A DNA stretch of 64,000 bases from contig NZ_CP029425.2 of NCBI RefSeq assembly GCF_002278135.3, positions 6,300,001 through 6,364,000 on the forward strand, read 5' to 3'. Numbering within the stretch: the first letter of the stretch is position 1; each line of letters begins with the position of its first letter. A model generated the notes under the pieces. The model worked only from the letters and a program-made list of their open reading frames with translations. It ran no database searches and was not told the DNA's origin. Source of the DNA: Bradyrhizobium ottawaense. GTDB taxonomy: Bacteria; Pseudomonadota; Alphaproteobacteria; Rhizobiales; Xanthobacteraceae. This document shows positions 48,893 through 60,987 of this stretch, piece by piece. The position numbers and the translations under genes were made by a program.

Positions 48893-50764
48893 CTAGGCGT
48901 AGAGCCGGCGCTCCACGGTCACGCCGACCAGGTCAAGATAGCGCTCGATCAGGGCGGGCCGACCGACCAGATAGCCCTGCATCTCCTCGCAGGCCTCCCG
49001 CGCCAGGAAGGCACGCTGCGCTTCCGTCTCCACCCCCTCGGCAATGACCGGGATACGCAGGGCGTGCGCGAGACTCAGGACCGCGCGTACGATCTCGGCC
49101 GATTGCGGCGTCGCCTCGAGATTGGAGATGAAGCTGCGATCGATCTTGATCTTGTCGAACGGGAACGACTGGAGATAGGACAGCGAGGAATAGCCGGTGC
49201 CGAAATCGTCCATCGCGATGCGGATGCCGAGCGCCTTCAGCCGCCGCAGCAGATTGAGCGCGCGGGTGAAATCGCCGATCAGCACGCCCTCGGTGATCTC
49301 GACCTCGAGCCGCGTCGGCGTCAGCCCCGTCTCCAGCAGGATCTGGTGGATCGAACGTTCGAGATCGCCGGCCTGGAACTGGATCGGCGACAGGTTGACG
49401 GCCACCTGCAGCGGCCGCGGCCAGGAAGCCGCCTCGCGGCACGCTTCGCGCAAGACCCATTCGCCGATCTGGACGATCAGCCCGTTCTCCTCGGCGAGCG
49501 GAATGAACTGGTCCGGCGGCACGAAGCCGCGAGTCGGATGGTTCCAGCGCAGCAGAGCCTCGAAGCCGATGACCTCGCCATCCACCCGCGCCTGCGGCTG
49601 GAAGTAGACCAGGAACTGGTTCTGCTCCAGCGCCAGTCGCAGGTCGTGCTGCAACAGCCTGCGGTCGCGCAGCTCCTGGTCCATCTCGGATTCGAAGAAG
49701 CGCACCCGGCCCCTGCCCTCGCGCTTGGCACGGTAGAGCGCCGAGTCGGCGTTGGCGAGCAGCGTGGCGGCATTCACGCCGTCGTCCGGATAAAACGCGA
49801 TGCCGACGCTGAGGCCGACATGGGAGAGATAGTCGTCGACCTCCAGCTCCTGGCCGATGGTCTCGACCAGGCGTTCGGCGAGCGCCAGAACGTCATCGCG
49901 GCTGATGTCGTCGGGCATCAGGATCATGAATTCGTCGCCGCCGATACGGGCGACGAAGGCGCCGTCGGCTTCCTCGGCAAGCCGGTCCGCCGCCGCCCGC
50001 ATCAGCAGATCGCCGACGGGGTGGCCGAACACGTCGTTGACTTCCTTGAAGCGGTCGAGATCGAGGCTGAGCACGGCAAAACTGGTCGCCGCCTCCTGCG
50101 CCCGCTCCAGCCGTTCGCCGAGCACGGCGTTGAAGGCGCTGCGGTTCGGCAGGTCGGTCAACGCATCATGATGCGCAAGATGGCTGATCCGCGCCTCGTT
50201 GGTGATCCTCTCGGTGACGTCCTCGATCACGCCGACCAGGTATTGCGGCGCGCCGCTGCCGTCCCTGACCAGCAGCTTGCGCGAATTGACGAGACGATCG
50301 CGGCCCTTCACGCCGACCTCGAGCAGATGCCCCTCCAGGAACATCGGCGCGCCGCTGTCGACGACGCGGCGATCCTGCTCGTTGACGACGCGGGCGATAT
50401 GGTCCGGAAAGATCTGCTGCGGAGTCTTGCCCAGCATCGCCTCGCGCGGCATTCCGTAATACTCTTCGCCGGCGCGATTGAGCAGGACGTAGCGGGAATC
50501 CTTCGCATCCTTGGCAAACACCGCGATCGGGATGCTCTCGATGATGCTGTCGAGGAATTCGCGCGCCCGCAGCAGATCCTGTTCGGCGCGCTTGTGCGTC
50601 TGTTCGAGTTCCTCGATCATCAGCTTCATTGCACGGTCGGTGCGGCGGCGATCGCGATCGCCCTCCTCGTAGGCCGCACCGACGAGCTCGCAGAGCTTGG
50701 TCAGGTCGACCTGTCCGGACTCGTCCGTCGACTGGCGGATCTGTCTTGCGAGCAGCCGGTGCAT
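48893..50764 (-). CDS. PAS-GGDEF-EAL protein (c-di-GMP metabolism)
   Basis: 623 residues from ATG at 50764. Order: N-terminal helices (15-75), PAS (about 75-195; FAKDAKDSRYVLLNRAGEEYYG to YLVGVIEDVTERI), GGDEF (about 205-365) with intact RIGGDEFMIL, and EAL (about 375-620) with EALLRW, the IAMDDFGTGYSS loop and KIDRSFI. Both active sites look complete, so it may make and break c-di-GMP, controlled by the PAS ligand. No membrane segments. Begins 2 bases after the FIST protein stop, so the FIST sensor probably regulates it. Confidence 0.93.
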   Translation of the reverse strand: MHRLLARQIRQSTDESGQVDLTKLCELVGAAYEEGDRDRRRTDRAMKLMIEELEQTHKRAEQDLLRAREFLDSIIESIPIAVFAKDAKDSRYVLLNRAGEEYYGMPREAMLGKTPQQIFPDHIARVVNEQDRRVVDSGAPMFLEGHLLEVGVKGRDRLVNSRKLLVRDGSGAPQYLVGVIEDVTERITNEARISHLAHHDALTDLPNRSAFNAVLGERLERAQEAATSFAVLSLDLDRFKEVNDVFGHPVGDLLMRAAADRLAEEADGAFVARIGGDEFMILMPDDISRDDVLALAERLVETIGQELEVDDYLSHVGLSVGIAFYPDDGVNAATLLANADSALYRAKREGRGRVRFFESEMDQELRDRRLLQHDLRLALEQNQFLVYFQPQARVDGEVIGFEALLRWNHPTRGFVPPDQFIPLAEENGLIVQIGEWVLREACREAASWPRPLQVAVNLSPIQFQAGDLERSIHQILLETGLTPTRLEVEITEGVLIGDFTRALNLLRRLKALGIRIAMDDFGTGYSSLSYLQSFPFDKIKIDRSFISNLEATPQSAEIVRAVLSLAHALRIPVIAEGVETEAQRAFLAREACEEMQGYLVGRPALIERYLDLVGVTVERRLYA

Positions 50765-50766
50765 GG

Positions 50767-51918
50767 TCAAGCTGCCGCCTCCGCGATGACGGTGACGGTC
50801 ATGGTCTGGTTGTGCAGCTCGCAGCGGCCGGACGCGGCCGGCGGAGCGATCTCGCCATAGGAGTAGAACCCGATCCGGACGACGTCCTCGCCGAGCTCGG
50901 CGGCAACGGCATCCAGCTCGTCCTGCGTGCGCTGCCCCATCACCCTGCGGCGGCCGGTACAGCTCACCAGGATGGCAAGCTTGTCGCCGTCAACGCCCTC
51001 CGCAAGTGCACTGCGCGCCTGCCGGCCGGCCTCGCCAGCGCCGGCGGCAAGACTGTCGAAATTGGCGCGCATCAATTGCGCGGTGCATCCTTCCGGAATG
51101 TCGGCGGCGAATGTCAGGGTGCGGGCATTGCGATCCACCGCGAACACCGAGCGCACGATCTGCCGGTCCGGCTCGGCCTCATCGTGAATGCGCAAGGGGA
51201 ATGCCAGACCCGAACCCGGCATCGCCTCGGCTTCTTCCTCCCCGAGATAGCGGGTGTAGAGGTCGAGCGGCGGCTCGCCGTCGAGTTCCACGACCACGGA
51301 TCCTTCCGACTTCGTCACCTTGCGACGCGGGCCGAACACGTCCCAGCCGCCGGCACAGCCATGCGCGAAGCGGAACGAGGCGCCGTAGAATGCGATTGCG
51401 GCAACGCGGTTCGGCGACGGCTCGGCGTCGGCTCCGACGATCGTCTGTTCAAATCGGGTGCCGTCGCCGGCGAGCCCGCCGGTGACCGGCAAATCCGGCC
51501 CCAGAACCTCGGTGATTCCGGCAAGCAGTTCGCCCCCGTTCACCGCCAATCCGTCGGACAGGACAAACAGACCCGCCAGATCGGCCGCCAGCGCCTGGCG
51601 GGCAAGGCGCGCACCGCAGGCCCGCGACGCATCGCGGGTCTCGACGACCTCCTGCACCAACCGCACTTGCGTATGGGCGAAGCACAAGGCGACCGCGATG
51701 ACTTCGTCATCGCAGATGTCGTCGCCGTGGATCTGGCCGCCGGTGCTGCAGCCGACGATATGGCTCTCGGGATAAAGACCGCGCAGCTCGCGATAACGTT
51801 GGCCGTCCGCCAGTTGCTCGCGGCTGCCGAAATAGAGCACGAGCTGGGACGGCTCGCGCAGGGCATCCGCTCCGCGCCAGCCATGGGCAGCATTCCAGTG
51901 ACGATATTGAATGTGCAT
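50767..51918 (-). CDS. FIST domain sensor protein
   Basis: 383 residues: FIST_N (about 25-215; YFGSREQLADGQRYRELRGL, HIVGCSTGGQIHGDDICDDE) and FIST_C (about 220-360; LYTRYLGEEEAEAMPGSGLA, VSCTGRRRVMGQRTQDELDA). FIST domains are proposed to bind small ligands such as amino acids and are usually coded next to, or fused with, signalling output domains. Here the output is the PAS-GGDEF-EAL protein 2 bases downstream. Cytoplasmic. Confidence 0.9.
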   Translation of the reverse strand: MHIQYRHWNAAHGWRGADALREPSQLVLYFGSREQLADGQRYRELRGLYPESHIVGCSTGGQIHGDDICDDEVIAVALCFAHTQVRLVQEVVETRDASRACGARLARQALAADLAGLFVLSDGLAVNGGELLAGITEVLGPDLPVTGGLAGDGTRFEQTIVGADAEPSPNRVAAIAFYGASFRFAHGCAGGWDVFGPRRKVTKSEGSVVVELDGEPPLDLYTRYLGEEEAEAMPGSGLAFPLRIHDEAEPDRQIVRSVFAVDRNARTLTFAADIPEGCTAQLMRANFDSLAAGAGEAGRQARSALAEGVDGDKLAILVSCTGRRRVMGQRTQDELDAVAAELGEDVVRIGFYSYGEIAPPAASGRCELHNQTMTVTVIAEAAA

Positions 51919-52127
51919 CCCACGCTCTCTGCAGTCCTTGAACCACAGATTGTGGAGGGGCGCATTGCGTCGCCGTTAATCACACGTCTACTTCGACACC
52001 GTTGGTTACCCCGGCATGAAAGCTAATGCCGACTCGCGCCGGATTCTCCGTAGGACTGCGGGAAAACTTCGGTTCCCTCCAAGCGATCGGCACGTCGGCG
52101 CAATCACCTGGTGAGGCCGCCCGTAAT
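51919..52127. other. Region between FIST gene and the cbb operon end
   Basis: 209 bases. It should hold the promoter of the FIST operon and the 3' end of the cbb transcript. No clear hairpin, sigma motif or small gene was found. Confidence 0.4.
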
Positions 52128-52865
52128 CTACCGGGTGCGCGCGCCTTCGCCGAGGCGCATCGGCTGCACGGCATTATCTTGCCGCTTTGGAACCCGGCCC
52201 GTCTCGGCGGCGACGCGGATGGCCTGGATATTCGCGGCATATTCGGCAACGCTCTTGCCGCGAAACACCGCGGAGCCCGCCACCAGCGTATCAGCGCCCG
52301 CTGCCGCCACGGCAGCGGCATTGTCGCGCGTGACACCGCCGTCAACCTCGAGCCGGATCGGCCGGTCGCCGATCATGGCTTTGATCCGTTCGATCTTCTC
52401 GAGCTGGGATTCGAGGAAGGACTGGCCGCCGAATCCCGGATTGACCGTCATCACCAGCACGAGATCGATGCGGTCGAGCACATAGGCGATCGCGCTCTCG
52501 GGAGTCGCGGGACACAGGCTGACACCGGCCTTCTTGCCGAGCGCACGGATCGCCTGCAGCGAGCGGTCGAGATGGGCGCCGGCTTCGGCATGAATCGTGA
52601 TGACGTCAGCCCCGGCGTTCGCGAACGCTTCGAGATAAGGATCGACAGGCGCGATCATGAGATGCACGTCGAATATCTTCTTCGTCGTCGGGCGGATCGC
52701 CTTGATGACATCGGCACCGAAGCTGATGTTCGGCACGAAGTGTCCGTCCATGACGTCGCAATGGATCCAGTCGGCGCCGGCCGTGTCGATTGCGGCGATC
52801 GCCTCGCCGAGGCGCGCGAAATCCGCGGCCAGGATCGAGGGAGCGATGATGATCTCTCTGGTCAT
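52128..52865 (-). CDS. cbbE: Ribulose-phosphate 3-epimerase
   Basis: 245 residues (rpe homologue). TIM barrel with [15 protein letters not shown], the metal/catalytic block [33 protein letters not shown] and [20 protein letters not shown], and [18 protein letters not shown]. It interconverts ribulose and xylulose 5-phosphates to regenerate RuBP. Last gene of the cbb operon; its start overlaps the cbbX stop by 4 bases. Confidence 0.94.
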   Translation of the reverse strand: MTREIIIAPSILAADFARLGEAIAAIDTAGADWIHCDVMDGHFVPNISFGADVIKAIRPTTKKIFDVHLMIAPVDPYLEAFANAGADVITIHAEAGAHLDRSLQAIRALGKKAGVSLCPATPESAIAYVLDRIDLVLVMTVNPGFGGQSFLESQLEKIERIKAMIGDRPIRLEVDGGVTRDNAAAVAAAGADTLVAGSAVFRGKSVAEYAANIQAIRVAAETGRVPKRQDNAVQPMRLGEGARTR

Positions 52866-53794
52866 GGCTTTCCACTCCGCGCATCGGCGCCGCCGCTGAA
52901 GACACGGCTCGCCAGGACGTCCATGGGATCGATGGTTTCGAGATCGTCGACATCGAGCATACGGTCGAGGTCGGACACCAGGCGATCGGCCTGGCGCAAG
53001 CGGATGCGGTCGACGGCGTTGCGGATCGAACGCCCATTGGAGAAGAACGGCTGGGTCCGGCGCAGCGCGATGTATTTCTCGAACGCCTCGCGGGCCGCAG
53101 CCGAGAAGCGATAGCCCCGCTCCTTCAGCATCAGCTCGGCAATGACGAGCAGCTCGGCTTCGGCATAATCAGGGAATTCGATGTGATGGGCGATGCGCGA
53201 GCGGAAGCCGGGGTTGGACGCGAAAAAGCTCGTCATGCGCTCGCCATAGCCGGCGAGGATCACGACGAGGTCTTCGCGCTGGTTCTCCATCACCTGGAGC
53301 AGGATCTCGATGGCCTCCTGACCGTAGTCGCGTTCGTTGTCGGGGCGATGCAGATAATAGGCTTCGTCGATGAACAGCACGCCGCCCATCGCCTTCTTCA
53401 GGATCTCCTTGGTCTTCGGCGCAGTGTGGCCGATATATTGCCCGACGAGATCGTCGCGCGTCACCGAGATCACCTGCCCCCGCCGCACGAAGCCGAGCCC
53501 GTGCAGGATCTTGGCCATGCGCAGCGCGACGGTCGTCTTGCCGGTGCCGGGATTGCCGGTGAACGACATGTGCAGCGTCGGCGGAGCCGATGCCAGGCCC
53601 GCGCGCTGCCGGATGCGTTCGATCAGCAGCAGAGAGGCGATCTGGCGCACGCGGTTCTTCACCGGCTTCAATCCGATCAGCTCCTGCTCGAGCTGCTGCA
53701 GCGTGTCGGTGATCCCGGCCGCTTCGGCTTCCTTGCGGAGATCGAATTGGGTCTCGCCGGGCTCAGTCGTCGTTGCGTGGGGAACATCCAGCAT
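52862..53794 (-). CDS. cbbX: RuBisCO activase CbbX (AAA+)
   Basis: 310 residues. AAA+ ATPase with Walker [19 protein letters not shown], Walker [12 protein letters not shown], and [20 protein letters not shown], the segment around the pore of red-type activases. It remodels inhibited form IC RuBisCO to release sugar phosphates, pulling on the extended CbbL C-terminus and itself activated by RuBP. GAGG ribosome binding site before the ATG. Located directly after cbbS, the usual red-type order. Confidence 0.95.
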   Translation of the reverse strand: MLDVPHATTTEPGETQFDLRKEAEAAGITDTLQQLEQELIGLKPVKNRVRQIASLLLIERIRQRAGLASAPPTLHMSFTGNPGTGKTTVALRMAKILHGLGFVRRGQVISVTRDDLVGQYIGHTAPKTKEILKKAMGGVLFIDEAYYLHRPDNERDYGQEAIEILLQVMENQREDLVVILAGYGERMTSFFASNPGFRSRIAHHIEFPDYAEAELLVIAELMLKERGYRFSAAAREAFEKYIALRRTQPFFSNGRSIRNAVDRIRLRQADRLVSDLDRMLDVDDLETIDPMDVLASRVFSGGADARSGKP

Positions 53795-53814
53795 CGTTAC
53801 CTCGAAGAAAAGGA

Positions 53815-53840
53815 GCTTCGCCGCGGGGGAGCGGCGAAGC
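53815..53840 (-). promoter_or_regulatory. Intercistronic hairpin between cbbS and cbbX
   Basis: GCTTCGCCGC and GCGGCGAAGC form a perfect 10-bp stem with a GGGGGA loop. It lies in the 99-base gap, the only large gap in the operon. Probably an mRNA 3' stabiliser or partial terminator that lets RuBisCO genes be expressed above cbbX-cbbE. Confidence 0.65.
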
Positions 53841-53893
53841 AGTGGTCCGCCAAGGATGCGGAGCAGGGAGAGCTCCGCGCGGAAGCGGATGGC

Positions 53894-54301
53894 TTACGTT
53901 GGCGCGTGCGCGGCCGGCCGGCGCACGGTGGTGTAACGGATCGCGCGGCCGCCGACTTCCTGCCGCACCAGCTCGAACTCCGCCTCATGCGGAGGCCTAT
54001 TGACGAGGAAGGAGATCCGCACCGATTCCCAGCCATGGCTTGAATCGAAGCCGCTGATGCGGATGTACTTGTTGCCATACACCCTGCGGCACTCCGCGAG
54101 CTCCATCATCACGCCGGCGGCGTCCTGGAGGTCGAACATCGGCAGGCCCCACATCTCCCAATAGGTGTTGCGGGGATGAGGATCGTCGGTGAATTCGATA
54201 TTCACCGCCCAGCCGTTGCCGAGGCAATATTGCACCTGCTTATAGATCTGATCGTCGGTGAGATCCGGCAGGAACGAAAAGCAACCCTGAGTGAGTTTCA
54301 T
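53894..54301 (-). CDS. cbbS: RuBisCO small subunit, form IC
   Basis: 135 residues from ATG at 54301 (MKLTQGCFSFLPDLTDDQIY). Family blocks: NGWAVNIEFTDDPHPRNTYWEMWGLPMFDL and YIRISGFDSSHGWESVRISF, with the C-terminal beta-hairpin extension of red-type small subunits. Assembles as L8S8 with CbbL. Starts 11 bases after the cbbL stop. Confidence 0.95.
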   Translation of the reverse strand: MKLTQGCFSFLPDLTDDQIYKQVQYCLGNGWAVNIEFTDDPHPRNTYWEMWGLPMFDLQDAAGVMMELAECRRVYGNKYIRISGFDSSHGWESVRISFLVNRPPHEAEFELVRQEVGGRAIRYTTVRRPAAHAPT

Positions 54302-54312
54302 GCTGCGTCTCC

Positions 54313-56897
<2,585 letters not shown>

Positions 56898-56909
56898 GAG
56901 AAGTCCTCC

Positions 56910-58928
56910 TTATTGTCGCTTGCGAGCGACCGCCCGGCGGGCGGCTTCCGCAATGCTTTGCGGTGTGATGCCGAATTCGCGGTACAGCACCGGCGCCGGC
57001 GCCGAGGCGCCGAAGCCGCGCATGCCGACGAATTCGCCCTCAGCGCCGAGCCAGCGCGCCCAATCGCCCTGCACGGCAGCCTCGATTCCGACACGCGGCG
57101 CGGTACCGAGCACGGTGGCGCGGTAGTCGTTCGGCTGCTCCTCAAACAGGGCGAAGCAAGGCGCGGACACCACGGCCGCACGAATGTGCTCGGTCGCAAG
57201 CAGGCGGGCGGCTTCCAGTGCAATCGACACTTCCGAACCGGTTGCGATCAGCGTCACGTCGCGTCCGCCGTCCGGCGAGACGACGAGATAGGCGCCGTGT
57301 GCGACGCGGTTTCTGCCGCGCGCATCGCTACGGAAGGTCGGCAACGCCTGCCGCGACAGGCACAGCACGGAGGGGCGGTCTTCGGAATTGAGTGCGCAAT
57401 CCCAGGCTTCCAGCGTCTCCACCGCGTCGGCGGGACGGAACACCAGCAGGTTCGGGATCACCCGCAGCGCGGCAAGATGCTCGACAGGCTGGTGCGTCGG
57501 GCCGTCCTCGCCGAGGCCGATGGAATCGTGGGTCATCACATGGATGACGCGCAGCCGCATCAGGGCCGCAAGGCGGATCGCGGGCCGGCTATAATCGGAG
57601 AACGCGAGGAACGTGCCACCGTACGGGATGAAGCCGCCATGCAGAGCGAGGCCGTTCATCGCGGCGGCCATGCCGTGCTCGCGAATGCCGTAGTGGATGT
57701 AGTCGCCGGCGAACGTCCCGCGCTTGACGGGGACTTGCAGCTTGGCGTGCGTGAGGTTCGAATGCGTCAGGTCAGCGGAGCCGCCGACCAGGCCGGCAAT
57801 CGTCCCGGCGATGCCGTCGAGCACCTGTTGCGAGGCCTGCCGCGTCGCGAGCTTCGGACGCTCGGACGCAAAGCGTTCGCGCAACTTCGCCGCGGCCAGC
57901 GCGTAGGCGGCCGGCAGGGCAACCGCCTTGCCTTCGACGAACATGTCGCGCTGCTCGGCCGTCGCGCATTCATAGCGATCGAGCCAGGCGAGCCGATCGA
58001 CCTGGCCGCGTTGCCCGATCATCCGCCACGCTTTCTGGACCGTGACAGGCACCACGAAGGGCTGATAATCCCAACCCAGCGTCCGGCGCGCGGCCGCGGT
58101 CTGCTCGGTCCCGAGCGGCGCTCCATGGGCTTTCTCCGTGCCCTGCCGATCAGGCGCGCCGTAGCCGATGACGGTGCGGCAGGCGATCAGCGACGGTTTG
58201 GCGGTCTCCCGCTCCTCTGCGATCGCCTGCGCAATCGCTTCGGGATCGTGGCCGTCGATGCTGCGCACCGACCAGCCGGAGGCGGCGAAACGCGCGAGCT
58301 GGTCGTCGGACGTCGCCAGCGAGGTGGGCCCGTCGATCGAGATCCCGTTGTCGTCGAACAGCACGATCAGGCGGCCAAGCCCGAGATGCCCGGCGAGCGA
58401 GAGCGCTTCCTGGCTGAGGCCCTCCATCAGGCAGCCGTCACCCGCGATCACATAGGTGAAATGATCGACGAGGCCGTCGCCATGTCGCGCGTTGGCCATC
58501 CGCTCGGCGAGCGCCATGCCGACCGCGGTTGCGATCCCCTGCCCCAGTGGCCCCGTCGTCATCTCGACGCCCGGCGTGTGACCATATTCCGGATGGCCCG
58601 GCGTCTTCGAGCCCCATTGCCGGAATGCCTTGATGTCGTCGAGGCTGACGTCGCCGCCGGTCAGATGCAGCAACGCATAGAGCAGCATCGAGCCATGGCC
58701 CGCCGACAGCACGAAGCGGTCGCGGTCCGGCCAGTTGGGATGCGCCGAGTCGAATTTCAGGAAGCGCGAGAACAGCACGGTTGCGACATCGGCCATGCCC
58801 ATGGGCAGGCCGGGATGACCCGACTGCGAGGTCTCGATGGCGTCGACCGCGAGGAAGCGGACGGCATTGGCGAGATCGTTGTGCGTGACCGCCGTGAGGT
58901 CGGCTTCGGCATGAACCGAGATGTTCAT
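56910..58928 (-). CDS. cbbT: Transketolase
   Basis: 672 residues (tkt). TPP-binding [20 protein letters not shown] with GDG, N-terminal [40 protein letters not shown], and the pyrimidine-domain blocks [20 protein letters not shown] and [20 protein letters not shown]. Transfers two-carbon units in regeneration of RuBP. Starts 15 bases after the prk stop. The operon copy is probably specific for autotrophic growth. Confidence 0.95.
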   Translation of the reverse strand: MNISVHAEADLTAVTHNDLANAVRFLAVDAIETSQSGHPGLPMGMADVATVLFSRFLKFDSAHPNWPDRDRFVLSAGHGSMLLYALLHLTGGDVSLDDIKAFRQWGSKTPGHPEYGHTPGVEMTTGPLGQGIATAVGMALAERMANARHGDGLVDHFTYVIAGDGCLMEGLSQEALSLAGHLGLGRLIVLFDDNGISIDGPTSLATSDDQLARFAASGWSVRSIDGHDPEAIAQAIAEERETAKPSLIACRTVIGYGAPDRQGTEKAHGAPLGTEQTAAARRTLGWDYQPFVVPVTVQKAWRMIGQRGQVDRLAWLDRYECATAEQRDMFVEGKAVALPAAYALAAAKLRERFASERPKLATRQASQQVLDGIAGTIAGLVGGSADLTHSNLTHAKLQVPVKRGTFAGDYIHYGIREHGMAAAMNGLALHGGFIPYGGTFLAFSDYSRPAIRLAALMRLRVIHVMTHDSIGLGEDGPTHQPVEHLAALRVIPNLLVFRPADAVETLEAWDCALNSEDRPSVLCLSRQALPTFRSDARGRNRVAHGAYLVVSPDGGRDVTLIATGSEVSIALEAARLLATEHIRAAVVSAPCFALFEEQPNDYRATVLGTAPRVGIEAAVQGDWARWLGAEGEFVGMRGFGASAPAPVLYREFGITPQSIAEAARRAVARKRQ

Positions 58929-58943
58929 TGGATTCTCTCCTCG

Positions 58944-59819
58944 TCACTTCAAGCTGCGCTTGCGCTCGATCAGCTGCATGATCAGCGGCGTCAGGATCAG
59001 CTGCATCGCGAGATCGAGCTTTGCGCCGGGGCACACGATCGAGTTCGCGCGGGACATCCAGCTCTGCGGCAACATCGAGAGCAGATAGGGGAAGTCGATG
59101 CCGCGCGGGTTCTTGAAGCGAATCACCACCATCGACTCGTCCGGCGTCGGGATCCAGCGCGCGATGAACGGATTGGAGGTGTCCACCGTCGGCACGCGCT
59201 GGAAGTTGATGTCGGTCTCGGTGAATTGCGGGCAGATGTAGTGGATGTAGTCGGGCATCCGCCGCAGGATGGTGTCGGTGACGGCCTCGGTCGAATAACC
59301 CCGCGCACTGCGGTCGCGGTGCAGCTTCTGGATCCATTCGAGATTGATGACCGGCACGACGCCGATCTTGAGGTCGGCATAGCGCGCGACATTGACCTTG
59401 TCGGTGACGACGGCGCCATGCAGGCCCTCGTAGAACAACAGGTCCGAATTCTCCGGCAGCCGCTTCCAGTCGGTGAAGGTGCCGGGCGCCGCGCCATGCA
59501 GCGCGGACTCCTCGGCGTCATGCACGTAATGCCGCGTCGTCGCGGTGCCGGTCTCGCCATAGTCGCGAAACGCACGCTCCAGCTCCTCGAACAAGTTGGT
59601 CTCGGGGCTGAAATGGCTGAAATGCTTGTTGCCGCGATCGGCCTCCTTCGCCATCTGCGCGCGCATCTCGGCGCGGTCGTAGCGATGGAAGGCGTCACCC
59701 TCGATGTAGGCCGCGTTGACCTTCTCGCGGAAAAATATCTGCTCGAACGTCTTCTTGACCGAGGTGGTGCCGGCGCCGGAGGAGCCGGTGATGGAGATGA
59801 TGGGATGCTTCCTGGACAT
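58944..59819 (-). CDS. cbbP: Phosphoribulokinase
   Basis: 291 residues, the bacterial prkB type. P-loop SITGSSGAGTTSVKKTFEQI, YIEGDAFHRYDRAEMRAQMA, LFYEGLHGAVVTDKVNVARY and [19 protein letters not shown], all conserved. It phosphorylates ribulose 5-phosphate to RuBP, the CO2 acceptor. Class I (octameric) bacterial enzymes of this length are usually activated by NADH. Located 12 bases after cbbF. Confidence 0.96.
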   Translation of the reverse strand: MSRKHPIISITGSSGAGTTSVKKTFEQIFFREKVNAAYIEGDAFHRYDRAEMRAQMAKEADRGNKHFSHFSPETNLFEELERAFRDYGETGTATTRHYVHDAEESALHGAAPGTFTDWKRLPENSDLLFYEGLHGAVVTDKVNVARYADLKIGVVPVINLEWIQKLHRDRSARGYSTEAVTDTILRRMPDYIHYICPQFTETDINFQRVPTVDTSNPFIARWIPTPDESMVVIRFKNPRGIDFPYLLSMLPQSWMSRANSIVCPGAKLDLAMQLILTPLIMQLIERKRSLK

Positions 59820-59831
59820 CGGACGCCCTCC

Positions 59832-60869
59832 TTACAGCCGGAAGAATCCGCGCCGCGCGAACAGCGGCGCTGAGACACTGGCAACCAGCAGCGGATCGCA
59901 ATGCAGTTCCTCGACGCGGCGCACCTCGTTGCTCGAGCCCATGATCAGCGGCACGCGCTGGTGCAGGCTCTGCGCCGAGAGATCGAGGATGCGCTCGCGC
60001 CCCGTCGTGGCGGAGCCGCCGGCCTGCTCGATGATCATGGCCATCGGATGCGCTTCGTAAGTCAGACGCAGGCGGCCGACGCCATAGCCGGCACGCGCGT
60101 CCGAGGGATAGAGGAAGATGCCGCCACGGGTGAGGATGCGATAGGCTTCGGCGACCAGCGAGCCGACCCAGCGCATGTTGAAATCGTGGTTGGCTGGCCC
60201 GTCGACGCCGGCGAGGCACTCGTCGACGAAGGCACGCACCGGCGAATCCCAGTGCCGGCGATTCGACGCGTTGATCGCGAACTCCTCGCAGGCCTCGGCA
60301 ATCTGCGCGCCGCTGCGCGCGAGGCGGAAGCAACCCGCCTTGCGATCGAGCGTGAAGATGTCGACGCCTTCGCCGAGCGTCAGCACCAGCGAGGTCTGCG
60401 GCCCGTAGGTGACGAAGCCCGCCGCGAGCTGCGCCGAGCCGCGCTGATGGAAGGCAAGCGAGAGATCATCGGGGGCGGGCAGGATCGAGAAGATCGTGCC
60501 GACCGTCATGTTGATGTCGATGTTGGAGGAGCCGTCGAGCGGATCGATCGCGATGCAGATCTTCGCCTCACGATCGCCGATCTGGGCCTCGCGCATTTCT
60601 TCCGAGGCGAGCGCGGCGACCGGCAGCTTGCTGAGGCAGCGGCGCAGGATCGCGTCCGCCTGCACGTCGAGATCGCGCTGGACGTCGCCGTCGCTGTTGC
60701 GGCCGGTGGTCAGGCCGGAGGCGTCCGCGAGATCTCCGGTGGCGATCAGGTCAGCGATCTCAATGGCCGCTGCCGCGATGGCATCGACCGCGGCCGCCAC
60801 GGCGAGCGCATGAGGTGCGGTCTCCGAATACCGTTGAAGGTGGTCGTCCAGCCTCAATTGCCCGGTCAT
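59832..60869 (-). CDS. cbbF: Class I fructose-1,6-bisphosphatase
   Basis: 345 residues from ATG at 60869 ([16 protein letters not shown]). Metal site [22 protein letters not shown], the block [19 protein letters not shown] before it, and [20 protein letters not shown] near the substrate site. It dephosphorylates FBP (and usually SBP) in the Calvin cycle. First gene of the operon; the longer frame to 60941 would intrude on the control region of cbbR. Confidence 0.95.
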   Translation of the reverse strand: MTGQLRLDDHLQRYSETAPHALAVAAAVDAIAAAAIEIADLIATGDLADASGLTTGRNSDGDVQRDLDVQADAILRRCLSKLPVAALASEEMREAQIGDREAKICIAIDPLDGSSNIDINMTVGTIFSILPAPDDLSLAFHQRGSAQLAAGFVTYGPQTSLVLTLGEGVDIFTLDRKAGCFRLARSGAQIAEACEEFAINASNRRHWDSPVRAFVDECLAGVDGPANHDFNMRWVGSLVAEAYRILTRGGIFLYPSDARAGYGVGRLRLTYEAHPMAMIIEQAGGSATTGRERILDLSAQSLHQRVPLIMGSSNEVRRVEELHCDPLLVASVSAPLFARRGFFRL

Positions 60870-60987
60870 CTGCGCATCCCCTTTGCCGGCGCCGTATCCA
60901 GTTCCCTCCCCTCTGGAGGTCGGTACGGTCGGTCCCGGCATCAGGAGATTGACAGGGGCGGCTTAATAAGGAAAATTTCTATTCATA
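60870..60987. promoter_or_regulatory. cbbR-cbbF divergent control region
   Basis: 118 bases. The AT-rich part near cbbR contains an inverted repeat, ATAAGGAAAATT (60966-60977) and AATTTTCTTAT (61001-61011), that spans the cbbR start codon. CbbR is expected to bind here to activate cbbF and repress itself. The classical TNA-N7-TNA core could not be fixed by eye. Confidence 0.6.
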
